Shown here piece by piece: positions 17,352-25,002 of a stretch of 64,000 nt of DNA. Made by a program: the position numbers and the translations under genes. A model generated the notes under the pieces. That model was not told the DNA's origin, ran no database searches, and worked only from the letters and a program-made list of their open reading frames with translations. The stretch is from Selenomonadales bacterium. Lineage in GTDB: Bacteria; Bacillota; Negativicutes; Sporomusales; UBA7701. The first letter of the stretch is position 1; every line of letters begins with the position of its first letter. The stretch is taken from positions 124,001 to 188,000 of the forward strand of contig JARKNV010000002.1 in NCBI GenBank assembly GCA_029976065.1, read 5' to 3'.

Positions 17352-17897
17352 ATGGCGGATTTCAAACGACATATGTTCCGGCACCTGCGGTCAGCCAAAG
17401 TATGGCTGACGAGGGCGGAAGAGTCTTTCGACAACAACAGCAAAATTCGCGGCGAACTCAACCTTATCCTAGCACAGGCTGAGCTCCAGCACGCGAAAGA
17501 GACAAGCCTCTTCCGGCAAGAGCGGCGACATAACCCGCTCCTGCGCCAGGCGGCGCCTTTCGTTCTCGCCGCCACCATCGTTGCCGCCGGATTCGGGGCA
17601 TACTGGGGGCTCAGCGAACGCCACGCCGCCGTGCCAATTCCACTTGCCGCGCAAGAAGCCAAAGTTACGCCGGTGGTCCTTAAGGCCAGCGACATCCCTG
17701 CCCCGCACCGGGTAGAGGAGCCGCGGCCGGCGATAACCAAGGCGACAAGCAATACTCCGCAGACAATCATCACACCGGTGGCTCCGCGCCAGGAAGACAC
17801 TGCGCGCGTACAACCGGCCGAAAAGGAGAATCTGCTTTCCCCGGATGAGATGAAAAATGTCATCCGGGCTGCCGGCAAATCGCTGCGCGGCCAATAA
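17352..17897 (+). CDS. Unrecognised one-pass membrane protein next to the sigma factor
   Basis: I do not recognise this 181-residue protein. Residues 1-64 are basic and helical (AEESFDNNSKIRGELNLI, LAQAELQHAKE), a single transmembrane helix covers about 66-86 (FVLAATIVAAGFGAYWGL), and the remaining 95 residues are Ala/Pro/Thr-rich and presumably extracytoplasmic. The cytosolic-head, single-helix, outer-tail plan resembles anti-sigma factors, and it follows a sigma gene; it could equally be a Bam or Tam accessory because bamA is 21 bp downstream. ATG 17352 has AGGAG 8 nt upstream. Function not assigned. Confidence 0.65.
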   Translation: MADFKRHMFRHLRSAKVWLTRAEESFDNNSKIRGELNLILAQAELQHAKETSLFRQERRHNPLLRQAAPFVLAATIVAAGFGAYWGLSERHAAVPIPLAAQEAKVTPVVLKASDIPAPHRVEEPRPAITKATSNTPQTIITPVAPRQEDTARVQPAEKENLLSPDEMKNVIRAAGKSLRGQ

Positions 17898-17918
17898 ATT
17901 TAATAAAGGAGGTTATGC

Positions 17919-19676
17919 ATGAAAGCGAGGAGGCACTTCGGGCACCTGTTACTTTCAGCTGTCATCGCGCTAGTGTTCGTGCTCGGCTCCGCCGCTCCCA
18001 GCCATGCTGCCGACCTTACCGGGAAAAAGGTCACCGCCGTGAGCGTCTCCGGCAATCTCAGCGTGCCGGAGAGCGATATCATGGCGGTGGTCAAGCTTAA
18101 ACCCGGCGACACGCTAAGTGCCGACAAGGTTCAGCAGGATTTGCGGGCGATATACGAGCTAGGCAGCTTTTTCGATGTAGTATCCAACTTCACCGAAGTA
18201 CCGGAAGGCGTAAAAGTGGTCTATACGGTAATGGAAAACCCTGCCCTCAAAGACATCGTCATCAAGGGCAACACCAAGGTATCCGCCGATAAGATCAAAA
18301 GCATGCTTACGGTATCCTCAGGAAAGGTGCTCAATACCAAGGTTCTAGGCGATAACGCCCGCAAAATCGAGAGCTATTACCACGACCAGGGCTACGTACT
18401 GGCGCGGGTAAGCGACGTTGCCATGACCCCGGGCGGAGTTCTGACCATCACCATCAACGAGGGGATGCTGGAAGGGATAACGGTCAAAGGCAACGAAAAA
18501 ACCAAAACCTACGTCATCACCCGCGAGATGAAGGTTAAGCCCGGTGAAGCCTTCAACGCCAAAGACGCCCGCCGGAGTATGCAAAAGGTGTACAACCTCG
18601 GCTACTTCGAGGACGTCAACATGAAGCTCAACCCCGGCAAAGAGCCCAATTCGGTCATTCTCGAAACCAACGTCATCGAGCAGAAGACCGGCGTATTCAC
18701 CATCGGCGGCGGCTACAGCCAGGGCGACGGCCTCGTCGGGATCATCGAACTCGGCGACAACAACTTCCGCGGTACCGGCGACAAGGCCAAAATCCACTGG
18801 GAATTCGGCGGCAAGGCCGACACCGGGAATAACTACGAGTTCTCTTATACCCGTCCCTGGCTGGACAGCAAGCAGACGTCGCTGAGCGTGTCTTTCTACA
18901 ACATGACCAACGAATATAGCGACTACGGCGGCACCGGCTTCAACTACAACCAAATCCGGTCGACCTACGACCGCAATCGCCGGGGTTGGGACCTGACCCT
19001 CGGCCGGCCGCAGGGTGAATACGTGTTCAACTACATCACCCTGAAAAATCGCCGGGACACCCACGTGAAGTACGTGTCCGGCGCGATCGACTACAGCAAT
19101 CCCCCCGCCGACTACACCAACTATCTGCAAGACAACTTCGGCCTGACCCGCAGCGTCACGCTGGCGAGGGTTTTCGACTCCCGCGACAACGTCTTCAATC
19201 CCACCGAGGGATCGCGGTTCTCGCTGTCGGCCGAATTCGCCGGCAAAGGTCTCGGCGGCGACTTCAGCTTCAACAAGTACACCATCGAAGACCGGAACTA
19301 CTTCAAAGTCGGCCATTCCCAGGTCATCGCCGTCCGCCTGACGGCGGGCTACGCCGACGGGCATATGCCCGACAGCGGTAAGTTCTATGTCGGCGGCTCC
19401 GAAACTCTCCGCGGTTACAATGACGAACAGTTCAAGGGCGACAAGATGCTGGCCGCGACGGCCGAATACCGCTTCCCGATCGTCAAGAAGGTCGAAGGCG
19501 TGGTCTTCGGCGATGTCGGCAACGCCTGGGACGGCGAGGGCTACAAGCTCACCGACCTGAAAACCAGCATCGGCGTCGGTGTCCGCCTCACCACCCCCCT
19601 CGGTCCCGTACGTCTCGACTACGCGCGGAGCAAGGACGGCGGCAAGGCGCACTTCAGCTTCGGTGGCCAATTCTAA
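17919..19676 (+). CDS. bamA: BamA-family outer membrane assembly factor with about three POTRA domains
   Basis: BamA inserts beta-barrel proteins into the OM. The 585-residue product has a signal peptide to about residue 29 and three POTRA domains at about 32-100 (VTAVSVSGNLSVPESDIM), 101-175 (LKDIVIKGNTKVSADKIK) and 176-252 (LEGITVKGNEKTKTYVI, NLGYFEDVNMKLNPG). A 16-strand-type barrel follows, with GGGYSQGDGLVGIIELGDNN, the family signature GGSETLRGYNDEQFKG and the end FSFGGQF. Proteobacterial BamA has five POTRA domains and about 800 residues. SD AAAGGAGG precedes ATG 17919. A terminator follows, so BamA is likely the last gene of its unit. Confidence 0.95.
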   Translation: MKARRHFGHLLLSAVIALVFVLGSAAPSHAADLTGKKVTAVSVSGNLSVPESDIMAVVKLKPGDTLSADKVQQDLRAIYELGSFFDVVSNFTEVPEGVKVVYTVMENPALKDIVIKGNTKVSADKIKSMLTVSSGKVLNTKVLGDNARKIESYYHDQGYVLARVSDVAMTPGGVLTITINEGMLEGITVKGNEKTKTYVITREMKVKPGEAFNAKDARRSMQKVYNLGYFEDVNMKLNPGKEPNSVILETNVIEQKTGVFTIGGGYSQGDGLVGIIELGDNNFRGTGDKAKIHWEFGGKADTGNNYEFSYTRPWLDSKQTSLSVSFYNMTNEYSDYGGTGFNYNQIRSTYDRNRRGWDLTLGRPQGEYVFNYITLKNRRDTHVKYVSGAIDYSNPPADYTNYLQDNFGLTRSVTLARVFDSRDNVFNPTEGSRFSLSAEFAGKGLGGDFSFNKYTIEDRNYFKVGHSQVIAVRLTAGYADGHMPDSGKFYVGGSETLRGYNDEQFKGDKMLAATAEYRFPIVKKVEGVVFGDVGNAWDGEGYKLTDLKTSIGVGVRLTTPLGPVRLDYARSKDGGKAHFSFGGQF

Positions 19677-19681
19677 AGGGG

Positions 19682-19715
19682 ACAAGAGTCAGGTCTAGCA
19701 CCTGGCTCTTGTTTT
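19682..19715 (+). terminator. Intrinsic terminator after bamA
   Basis: A 13-bp stem (19682-19694 with 19700-19712, one wobble) has a short CTAGC loop, with GTTTT closing the right arm and tail. Confidence 0.8.
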
Positions 19716-19792
19716 AACCAAGCCTTCACTCCCCGCCAGAAAACGGCAAATGTTTAAGAAATCCCCCGTCCAGAGAGGTGGCGGCAAGTACG

Positions 19793-21076
19793 ATGCGGTT
19801 TCTATTCCTCATAGCATGCGTAGCGTCGATAGTCCTGGTTGGCTTGACCGGCGCCGCCGCTGCCGAGGTCGCGACCGTCGAAACGGTCACGGTCAGCGTG
19901 CAGGCCGGCGACGCGCCGCCGCCCAGCCGCGTCATAAAGCGCATGGAGCAAAGTATCGCCACGGTGGGCGACCATGTGCTGGCCGGGCGGAAAGTCGCCG
20001 ATGTCGACAGCGGCAAGGCATCCTATGAGAAACTGATCAAAGAAATCTTCGACCGCGTGCTTGTCGGCTATTCGGTGCAGGACGTGAGTATCACGCCCGG
20101 TCCGACCAGCCACATCGCCGTCCGCATCCAGCCGTGGGGAGACGTTGTGCGCAACGTGGTGGTGGAAACCGACCTCGGCGGCGTCTCGCCCCAGCTCGGC
20201 GCCCTATTCAAGAGCGACATGGGCGATGTCGAGGACAAAGTCAGACAGGTGCTTGTCGGCATGCCGGTCGACTCGGTCGACTGGGCGGGCAGCGTCACCA
20301 AAGCGGTCATCCGCGAATATCTCGCCGGCCAACTGCCTGAATTCCGGACCAACATCGAAATAAACGCCGGTCAGACGACCACGGTGAAACTGGCGCTGGT
20401 GCCTGCAGGGCCGGTTGTCAAGGACGTTAGGGTCATGCTGCGATCCCACACCATCCCTAACTTCCTCTTGATCGAAGCCCGCCCGTCGGTCGAGGAAGCG
20501 GGCCATCCGCTCCGCGGCCTGCCGGTGGCCTTTGTCGAACGGCACGGCGACTATTTCAAAGACATGTTGCTCAAAGTAGCCGCCGCTCAGCCGGTAACCG
20601 GGCGGTACGGTCTGGAAATGACTTCGACACTGCGGGCCGGAGCGACGACCGAGCTGGAAATCAGCGCGGAGACGACCAGATACAACGTATCGCTCGAAGG
20701 CTACCTGGACATGGGTCGCAACGAAAAGAACGATACCTCCGCCCGTCTTCATGTCGGCCAGTATCTCGGCCGTCAGGACGAGTTGTTCATGGAAGTGACC
20801 TTTATCCCCGCCTCGGTCACCTGGGAGTTTGTCCCCGGGTGGGGCCACCGTCTGGGGCCCCAGACGGTAGCGGGTATCAAATACAGCCTCAGCGACAAGC
20901 AGGGACTGATCTGGATGAAGCAGGACCTCAGCGACCGTTGGTCGCTACGCCTGGAGCGAACGCCGGCCACGGGGACCAACGAAGCGGGGTTGCGCTACAA
21001 ACTCCACGAGTTTCTCAGCGCCGAATATATCTTTACGAACCATAATCGCTGGCTAAGACTGGTAGGGAATCTGTAG
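19793..21076 (+). CDS. Unrecognised exported, OM-barrel-like protein downstream of bamA
   Basis: I do not recognise this 427-residue protein. It has a signal peptide ending near GAAAAE. Residues 30-270 alternate helix and strand in a way that recalls POTRA-like domains (VQDVSITPGPTSHIAVRI, VVRNVVVETDLGGVSPQL). From about 275 the sequence has regular amphipathic strands with tight turns (RYNVSLEGYLDMGRNE, GLRYKLHEFLSAEYIFTN), enough for a small barrel, but it ends VGNL without a terminal Phe. ATG 19793 is preferred to GTG 19778 because GAGAGGTGG precedes it. It stands alone between two transcription signals. An OM or Bam/Tam accessory role is inference from position and pattern. Confidence 0.6.
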   Translation: MRFLFLIACVASIVLVGLTGAAAAEVATVETVTVSVQAGDAPPPSRVIKRMEQSIATVGDHVLAGRKVADVDSGKASYEKLIKEIFDRVLVGYSVQDVSITPGPTSHIAVRIQPWGDVVRNVVVETDLGGVSPQLGALFKSDMGDVEDKVRQVLVGMPVDSVDWAGSVTKAVIREYLAGQLPEFRTNIEINAGQTTTVKLALVPAGPVVKDVRVMLRSHTIPNFLLIEARPSVEEAGHPLRGLPVAFVERHGDYFKDMLLKVAAAQPVTGRYGLEMTSTLRAGATTELEISAETTRYNVSLEGYLDMGRNEKNDTSARLHVGQYLGRQDELFMEVTFIPASVTWEFVPGWGHRLGPQTVAGIKYSLSDKQGLIWMKQDLSDRWSLRLERTPATGTNEAGLRYKLHEFLSAEYIFTNHNRWLRLVGNL

Positions 21077-21087
21077 AATTTTTGGCC

Positions 21088-21116
21088 TTGAATGCCGTCT
21101 TTGTCCCTGTTATAAT
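21088..21116 (+). promoter_or_regulatory. Sigma-A promoter for the skp-like genes and lpxD
   Basis: TTGAAT (21088-21093, four of six to consensus), a 17-bp spacer and a perfect TATAAT (21111-21116). It lies about 45 bp before the GTG start of the first OmpH/Skp-like gene. Confidence 0.7.
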
Positions 21117-21161
21117 GAAGGAGTATAAATTCTGCCAACAAGCGGAAAGAGGGGTAAGAAA

Positions 21162-21629
21162 GTGCTCAAAATCGAGAAAAAACAGGTTAAGATTATCTCC
21201 GTAGCGATTGCAGCGGTGTTTATGCTAAGTGTCGTTGGCATCGCGGTGTCGCAGAGCGGCACCTCGCAGGCTGCAGCAGCCTCCAACGTTGGAAAAGTTA
21301 ATTTCGACGATCTCATGAGGTCCCATCCCGACTTCGCCAAATTCGCCGACACCATGAAAGCCGAACAGGACCAGGCCCAGAAGGATTTCGACGCCAAAGC
21401 GCCCACCATGGCCAGCGACAAAGAAAGACAGGAATACTTCATGCAGCTCCAGCAACGGCTGAGCTTGAAGCAGGCCGAACTCCTGAAACCGATCGAAGAC
21501 AAAGTAATGGCCACCATCAAAGACGTGGCCGATGCGCGGGGGCTGGCGGTTGTTATGCCGGCTAACATGGTGGTCTACGGCGGACAGGACATCACCGACG
21601 ACGTCAAGAAGAAGCTCGGCGGCAAATAA
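21162..21629 (+). CDS. OmpH/Skp-family periplasmic chaperone, copy 1
   Basis: Skp-type proteins are coiled-coil trimers that hold unfolded OM proteins in the periplasm on their way to BamA. The 155-residue product has an N-terminal signal or anchor (IISVAIAAVFMLSVVGIAVS), the family start VGKVNFDDLMRSHPDFAKF, a charged helical arm (QDQAQKDFDAKAPTM, LQQRLSLKQAELLKP), and the closing strands LAVVMPANMVVYGGQDITDD. Length matches Skp (about 160). GTG 21162 follows AGAGGGGTAAGAAA. It is the first of three tandem paralogues placed between bamA and lpxD, the same neighbourhood as skp in E. coli. Confidence 0.88.
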   Translation: MLKIEKKQVKIISVAIAAVFMLSVVGIAVSQSGTSQAAAASNVGKVNFDDLMRSHPDFAKFADTMKAEQDQAQKDFDAKAPTMASDKERQEYFMQLQQRLSLKQAELLKPIEDKVMATIKDVADARGLAVVMPANMVVYGGQDITDDVKKKLGGK

Positions 21630-21698
21630 CCAATACTTGTGTGTTTCCGAGCCGGTTATGCTGCGCTCGGTTCTTTATTCCGAAGGGGAGGTGGTTCT

Positions 21699-22607
21699 AT
21701 GCCGAGGAATTGCGCCAGATTCTTCTTAGTTGCCGCGTTTTCCGCTTTTCTGGTCATTGCCGGCTGCGGTTCGCAGCAGGCCAAGACCACCCCGCCCCCA
21801 GCCCAGTCCAAAATCGGCATAATAGCCATGGACAGAGCGATTAAGGCTCACCCCAAATACGCGGAAGTCCAGCGTCTCCAGAACGACTACGCGGTTCTCG
21901 CCGCACGGGTCGACGCAGAGCGGGCTCAGGGCTCCGCCGGCGCCGGACTGTCTCCGGCCGCCGGGGCCGAGCAGGCCGCCGCCAAAGAATTCGACGCCCG
22001 CATGGGCGCCAAGCAGTCCGAAGTGAAAACGCGGCTGCAGGCGGCCGCCGAGCAGACGAACCGCGAAATGGCGGCCGAGCTTGACGCTTATGCCCGCGAA
22101 CTTGACCAGGAATATCAGCCGAAGCTGTTTAGTCTCCAGCTCAAGCTGAAGACCGTACAGCTTTCGAAAGAGGAAGCGGCCCCAATTCAAGCTGAGATGG
22201 ACAAGCTGCAGCAGGAACGGGCGGATAAAATCGCCGCTCGCCAGCGAGAGCTTTTCGCCAAGGCGGACGATGTGATGAAAGGCAAACAAAGCGACGCCGA
22301 AAAGGAACTCGCCGCATATGCCCAGACCCTCAACAGCGAACTTGCCGGCAAGCTTGCCGAACGCCAGGCCGAAACCGTCAACCGCCTTACCCCGCCGGGG
22401 ACGGCCGGGGGTGGAACGGAGGCCGGGAAAATGGCTGCGCTCCAGCGCGACATCGCTTCCCTGCAGGAGTTCATCCTCAGCGACATTCGCGACAAGGCGG
22501 CCAAAGTCGCCGTTCAATCCGATCTGGATACGGTGCTCGCCGAAGTCAAGGTTAACGTCAATGCGACCGACATCACCGATGCGGTGATTGCCGAGTTTAA
22601 GAAATAA
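21699..22607 (+). CDS. Long OmpH/Skp-like lipoprotein, copy 2
   Basis: The 302-residue product has a lipoprotein signal with lipobox LVIAGC followed by GSQQAK, so it should be membrane-anchored through a lipidated Cys. The mature start IGIIAMDRAIKAHPKYAEV is OmpH/Skp-like. A very long Ala/Glu/Lys/Gln-rich coiled coil of about 200 residues follows, and the end VNVNATDITDAVIAEFKK matches the copy 1 and copy 3 endings (DITDDV). It is about twice the length of Skp. ATG 21699 follows GGGGAGGTGG. A tethered holdase or periplasmic spacer is the likely role, by inference. Confidence 0.8.
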   Translation: MPRNCARFFLVAAFSAFLVIAGCGSQQAKTTPPPAQSKIGIIAMDRAIKAHPKYAEVQRLQNDYAVLAARVDAERAQGSAGAGLSPAAGAEQAAAKEFDARMGAKQSEVKTRLQAAAEQTNREMAAELDAYARELDQEYQPKLFSLQLKLKTVQLSKEEAAPIQAEMDKLQQERADKIAARQRELFAKADDVMKGKQSDAEKELAAYAQTLNSELAGKLAERQAETVNRLTPPGTAGGGTEAGKMAALQRDIASLQEFILSDIRDKAAKVAVQSDLDTVLAEVKVNVNATDITDAVIAEFKK

Positions 22608-22658
22608 GGGCCCGGTGCATAATAACGTCGGGCAAGTATCGATAACGGGGGGATTCTT

Positions 22659-23081
22659 ATGCCAAATAAACAACGACTGCTTTTTGTAATCGCCGCCATG
22701 GTGGCCGTAGCGCTGCTGCTCGGCGGCTGCTCCGCCGGAACGGGCGCCGTCGGTATCCTCGACGTAAACAAAGTAATGAGCGACAGCCCCAAGGTCAAGC
22801 AGTTCCAGGATCAACTCAATACCAAAGCCAAAGAACTGAGCGACCAGCTGGAAAAAGACAAGGCCAGTCTCAGCGCTGATGAATTCCAGAAGAAGCAGGA
22901 AGCCGCCTACGGTGATTTCCTGAAAATCAAGCAGGATCTCGAAGGACAAGTCGACGCCAGCATCAAGGACGCCGTAAGCGCCGTGGCCCAGGAGAAAAAG
23001 CTGGGCGTCGTGCTGTACAAAAACAGCGTCGCCCAAGGCGGGACGGATATCACCGACGACGTAATCAAACGGATGCAATAA
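22659..23081 (+). CDS. Short OmpH/Skp-like lipoprotein, copy 3
   Basis: The 140-residue product has lipobox LLGGC after a hydrophobic signal (FVIAAMVAVALLLGG). The OmpH-type start VGILDVNKVMSDSPKVKQF follows, then a charged helical hairpin (LNTKAKELSDQLEKDKA) and the family end GVVLYKNSVAQGGTDITDDV. Unlike copy 1 it is lipidated. ATG 22659 has GGGGGG-rich SD 9 nt upstream. A stable hairpin follows its stop and lpxD starts 63 bp later. Confidence 0.87.
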   Translation: MPNKQRLLFVIAAMVAVALLLGGCSAGTGAVGILDVNKVMSDSPKVKQFQDQLNTKAKELSDQLEKDKASLSADEFQKKQEAAYGDFLKIKQDLEGQVDASIKDAVSAVAQEKKLGVVLYKNSVAQGGTDITDDVIKRMQ

Positions 23082-23083
23082 TC

Positions 23084-23118
23084 GGTTAAGCCAAAGGATT
23101 AAAGCCTTTGGCTTAACC
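23084..23118 (+). terminator. Perfect 14-bp hairpin between the skp-like genes and lpxD
   Basis: GGTTAAGCCAAAGG (23084-23097) pairs perfectly with CCTTTGGCTTAACC (23105-23118), loop ATTAAAG. The tail TCTAGTATTAAG is not a true T-run, so it may act as a weak terminator or as an mRNA-processing or stability element. Confidence 0.6.
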
Positions 23119-23144
23119 TCTAGTATTAAGTGGGAGTGTTTCCG

Positions 23145-24170
23145 TTGGCTAAAAAGCTGAGTGAAATCGCCGCCCTGGTGGGCGGGATGGTACTTGGAGG
23201 GGCTGACCCCGAAATCGCCGGCGTTACCAACATCGAGGACGCCGGGCCGCTGGACATCACCTTCGCCGTACCGCCTCATCTCGATAAGGCGGCCGCGTCA
23301 AATGCGGCCGCGGTAATCGTGCCGGGCGACATAGCAGCGTATCCCAAACCGGCTATCCGGGTGGAAAACCCCCGGATAGCCTTTACTAAGGTATTGGAGC
23401 TTTTTACCCCGCCGACCGTCGTGCCGCGGGGCGTTCACCCCAGCGCAGTCATCGGCGACGGCGTCCGTCTCGGCGCCAACGTTGCCGTTATGGCCCACGC
23501 CGTCATCGCCGACAACGCACAAATCGGCGACAACACCGTTCTCTACCCCCACACCTATGTCGGTGAGAATGCCCACATCGGCGGCGACTGCCTCCTCTAT
23601 CCGGGGGTGACCGTCTACGCCCGCTGCTCGCTCGGCGAGCGGGCGATAATTCACAGCGGCACGGTCATCGGGTCCGACGGCTTCGGGTTCGTCACCATCG
23701 AAGGCCGCCACCACAAAGTTCCGCAGGTAGGCAACGTCGTCATCGAAGACGACGTCGAAATCGGCGCCAACGTCACCATCGACCGCGCCACCACCGGCTC
23801 CACGGTCGTCAAGCGCGGCACCAAAATCGACAACCTTGTCCACCTGGCCCATAACGTCGTTATCGGCGAAAATTGTTTTCTGGTGGCCTTCACCGGCATC
23901 GCCGGCAGCACCAAAGTGGGCAACAACGTTATCTTCGCCGGCCAAAGCGGCGCGGTCGGGCACATCACCATCGGCGACAACTGCATTTTCGCCGGCAAAG
24001 CCGGCGCCACCGGCGATGTGCCGTCCAACTCCTTCTATGCCGGCTTTCCCGCCAGGCCCCACAAGGAATGGCTGCGCGCCGAGGCAGCGCTGCACAGGCT
24101 GCCCGACCTTGTTAAGAAGGTCCAAGCGTTGGAGAAGAAACTGGCCGCACTTGAAAAACGGGGAAACTAA
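23145..24170 (+). CDS. lpxD: UDP-3-O-acylglucosamine N-acyltransferase LpxD
   Basis: LpxD adds the second (N-linked) acyl chain in lipid A synthesis in the cytosol. The 341-residue product has the N-terminal uridine-binding domain ([36 protein letters not shown]) and then a left-handed beta helix of hexapeptide repeats ([17 protein letters not shown]). It also shows [18 protein letters not shown] and the catalytic histidine block [14 protein letters not shown], and ends with a C-terminal helical tail. TTG 23145 is favoured because it starts [10 protein letters not shown] like other LpxD proteins and has GGGAG upstream; GTG 23130 is the alternative. The skp-lpxD order is conserved across diderms. 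Confidence 0.96.
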   Translation: MAKKLSEIAALVGGMVLGGADPEIAGVTNIEDAGPLDITFAVPPHLDKAAASNAAAVIVPGDIAAYPKPAIRVENPRIAFTKVLELFTPPTVVPRGVHPSAVIGDGVRLGANVAVMAHAVIADNAQIGDNTVLYPHTYVGENAHIGGDCLLYPGVTVYARCSLGERAIIHSGTVIGSDGFGFVTIEGRHHKVPQVGNVVIEDDVEIGANVTIDRATTGSTVVKRGTKIDNLVHLAHNVVIGENCFLVAFTGIAGSTKVGNNVIFAGQSGAVGHITIGDNCIFAGKAGATGDVPSNSFYAGFPARPHKEWLRAEAALHRLPDLVKKVQALEKKLAALEKRGN

Positions 24171-24279
24171 TAGCGGAACAGATATTCCCTGCGGCTAACA
24201 GGCAGGATTGGCGGCCCGGGCGCAGAATACTTTACACTCGATGTTCTTCCCCTCACTTTAGCCATACCAAGGAGGACAT

Positions 24280-24909
24280 ATGAGGAAAGCAGTATTCGGC
24301 GCCTTGTGCGCCCTGATCGTTTCGACGGCGGCCGCTTATGCCGCCCCCTCAGTCAACGGCTCCACCGGCCAGATCAACAATCCCTCGGCCGACGTTCTGC
24401 AGGAAGGCCAGTTCGCGGCAGGCTATTACCACCTGAAAGGCGGCGGGGCAGGCGTCTTCGGCATCGGCCTGCTGCCCAATCTCGAAATGGGCATAGCCGG
24501 ATTCCGCTATGACGACAGCCAAGCCAACAAAACTTATATAAACGCCAAGCTCGGACTCCTGCCCGAAACCGTCCTGACCCCCGGCGTCGCGGTAGGCGTC
24601 GAAGACATTGCCGGCGAACGGTCGCGATCCTATTACGCCGTCGCCTCCAAGGCCCTGCCGTTCGGGTTCCGCATCCACGCCGGCGTGGGCAACGGCCGCT
24701 TCGACGGCCCGTTCGCCGCCCTGGAAAAAACCATCAACCCCGTCAGCGTTCTTACCGGCAACAACGTCTTCCCCGCCACCACCCTTATCGCCGAATTCGA
24801 CGGCCATCGCATGAACTACGGCGCCAGGGTCTCAATCGTTCCCGGCCTCAAAGCCGATGCCGGCTGGCGCGACCATTCCGCTTACTTCGGCATAAGCTTC
24901 ACCAGATAG
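24280..24909 (+). CDS. YjbH-like exported beta-barrel protein
   Basis: The 209-residue product has a signal peptide (ALIVSTAAAYAAP) and then NGSTGQINNPSADVLQEGQF, the hallmark start of YjbH/YbjH-type OM proteins linked to exopolysaccharide. Alternating strands follow (AGYYHLKGGGAGVFGIG, LEMGIAGFRYDDSQ, RIHAGVGNGRFDG) to an end YFGISFTR. It is much shorter than E. coli YjbH (about 700) and matches only the N-terminal module. SD AAGGAGG precedes ATG 24280. It sits between lpxD and an acyltransferase with a terminator-like hairpin after it. Probably a small OM barrel; role unknown. Confidence 0.68.
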   Translation: MRKAVFGALCALIVSTAAAYAAPSVNGSTGQINNPSADVLQEGQFAAGYYHLKGGGAGVFGIGLLPNLEMGIAGFRYDDSQANKTYINAKLGLLPETVLTPGVAVGVEDIAGERSRSYYAVASKALPFGFRIHAGVGNGRFDGPFAALEKTINPVSVLTGNNVFPATTLIAEFDGHRMNYGARVSIVPGLKADAGWRDHSAYFGISFTR

Positions 24910-24928
24910 GACATCGCCGCAACCGCCA

Positions 24929-24983
24929 GGCTGCCGAAGAAAATCCGCCGTAGACGCGGACGGAACTTCCGGCAGCCTTTCCC
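24929..24983 (+). terminator. Terminator-like imperfect hairpin after the YjbH-like gene
   Basis: GGCTGCCGAAG (24929-24939) pairs with CTTCCGGCAGCC (24966-24977) with one bulge; an inner TCCGC (24944-24948)/GCGGA (24956-24960) stem adds stability. A short TTTCCC tail follows, so it is probably an incomplete terminator. Confidence 0.5.
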
Positions 24984-25002
24984 TAATGGAGGATAGCTTA
25001 CC

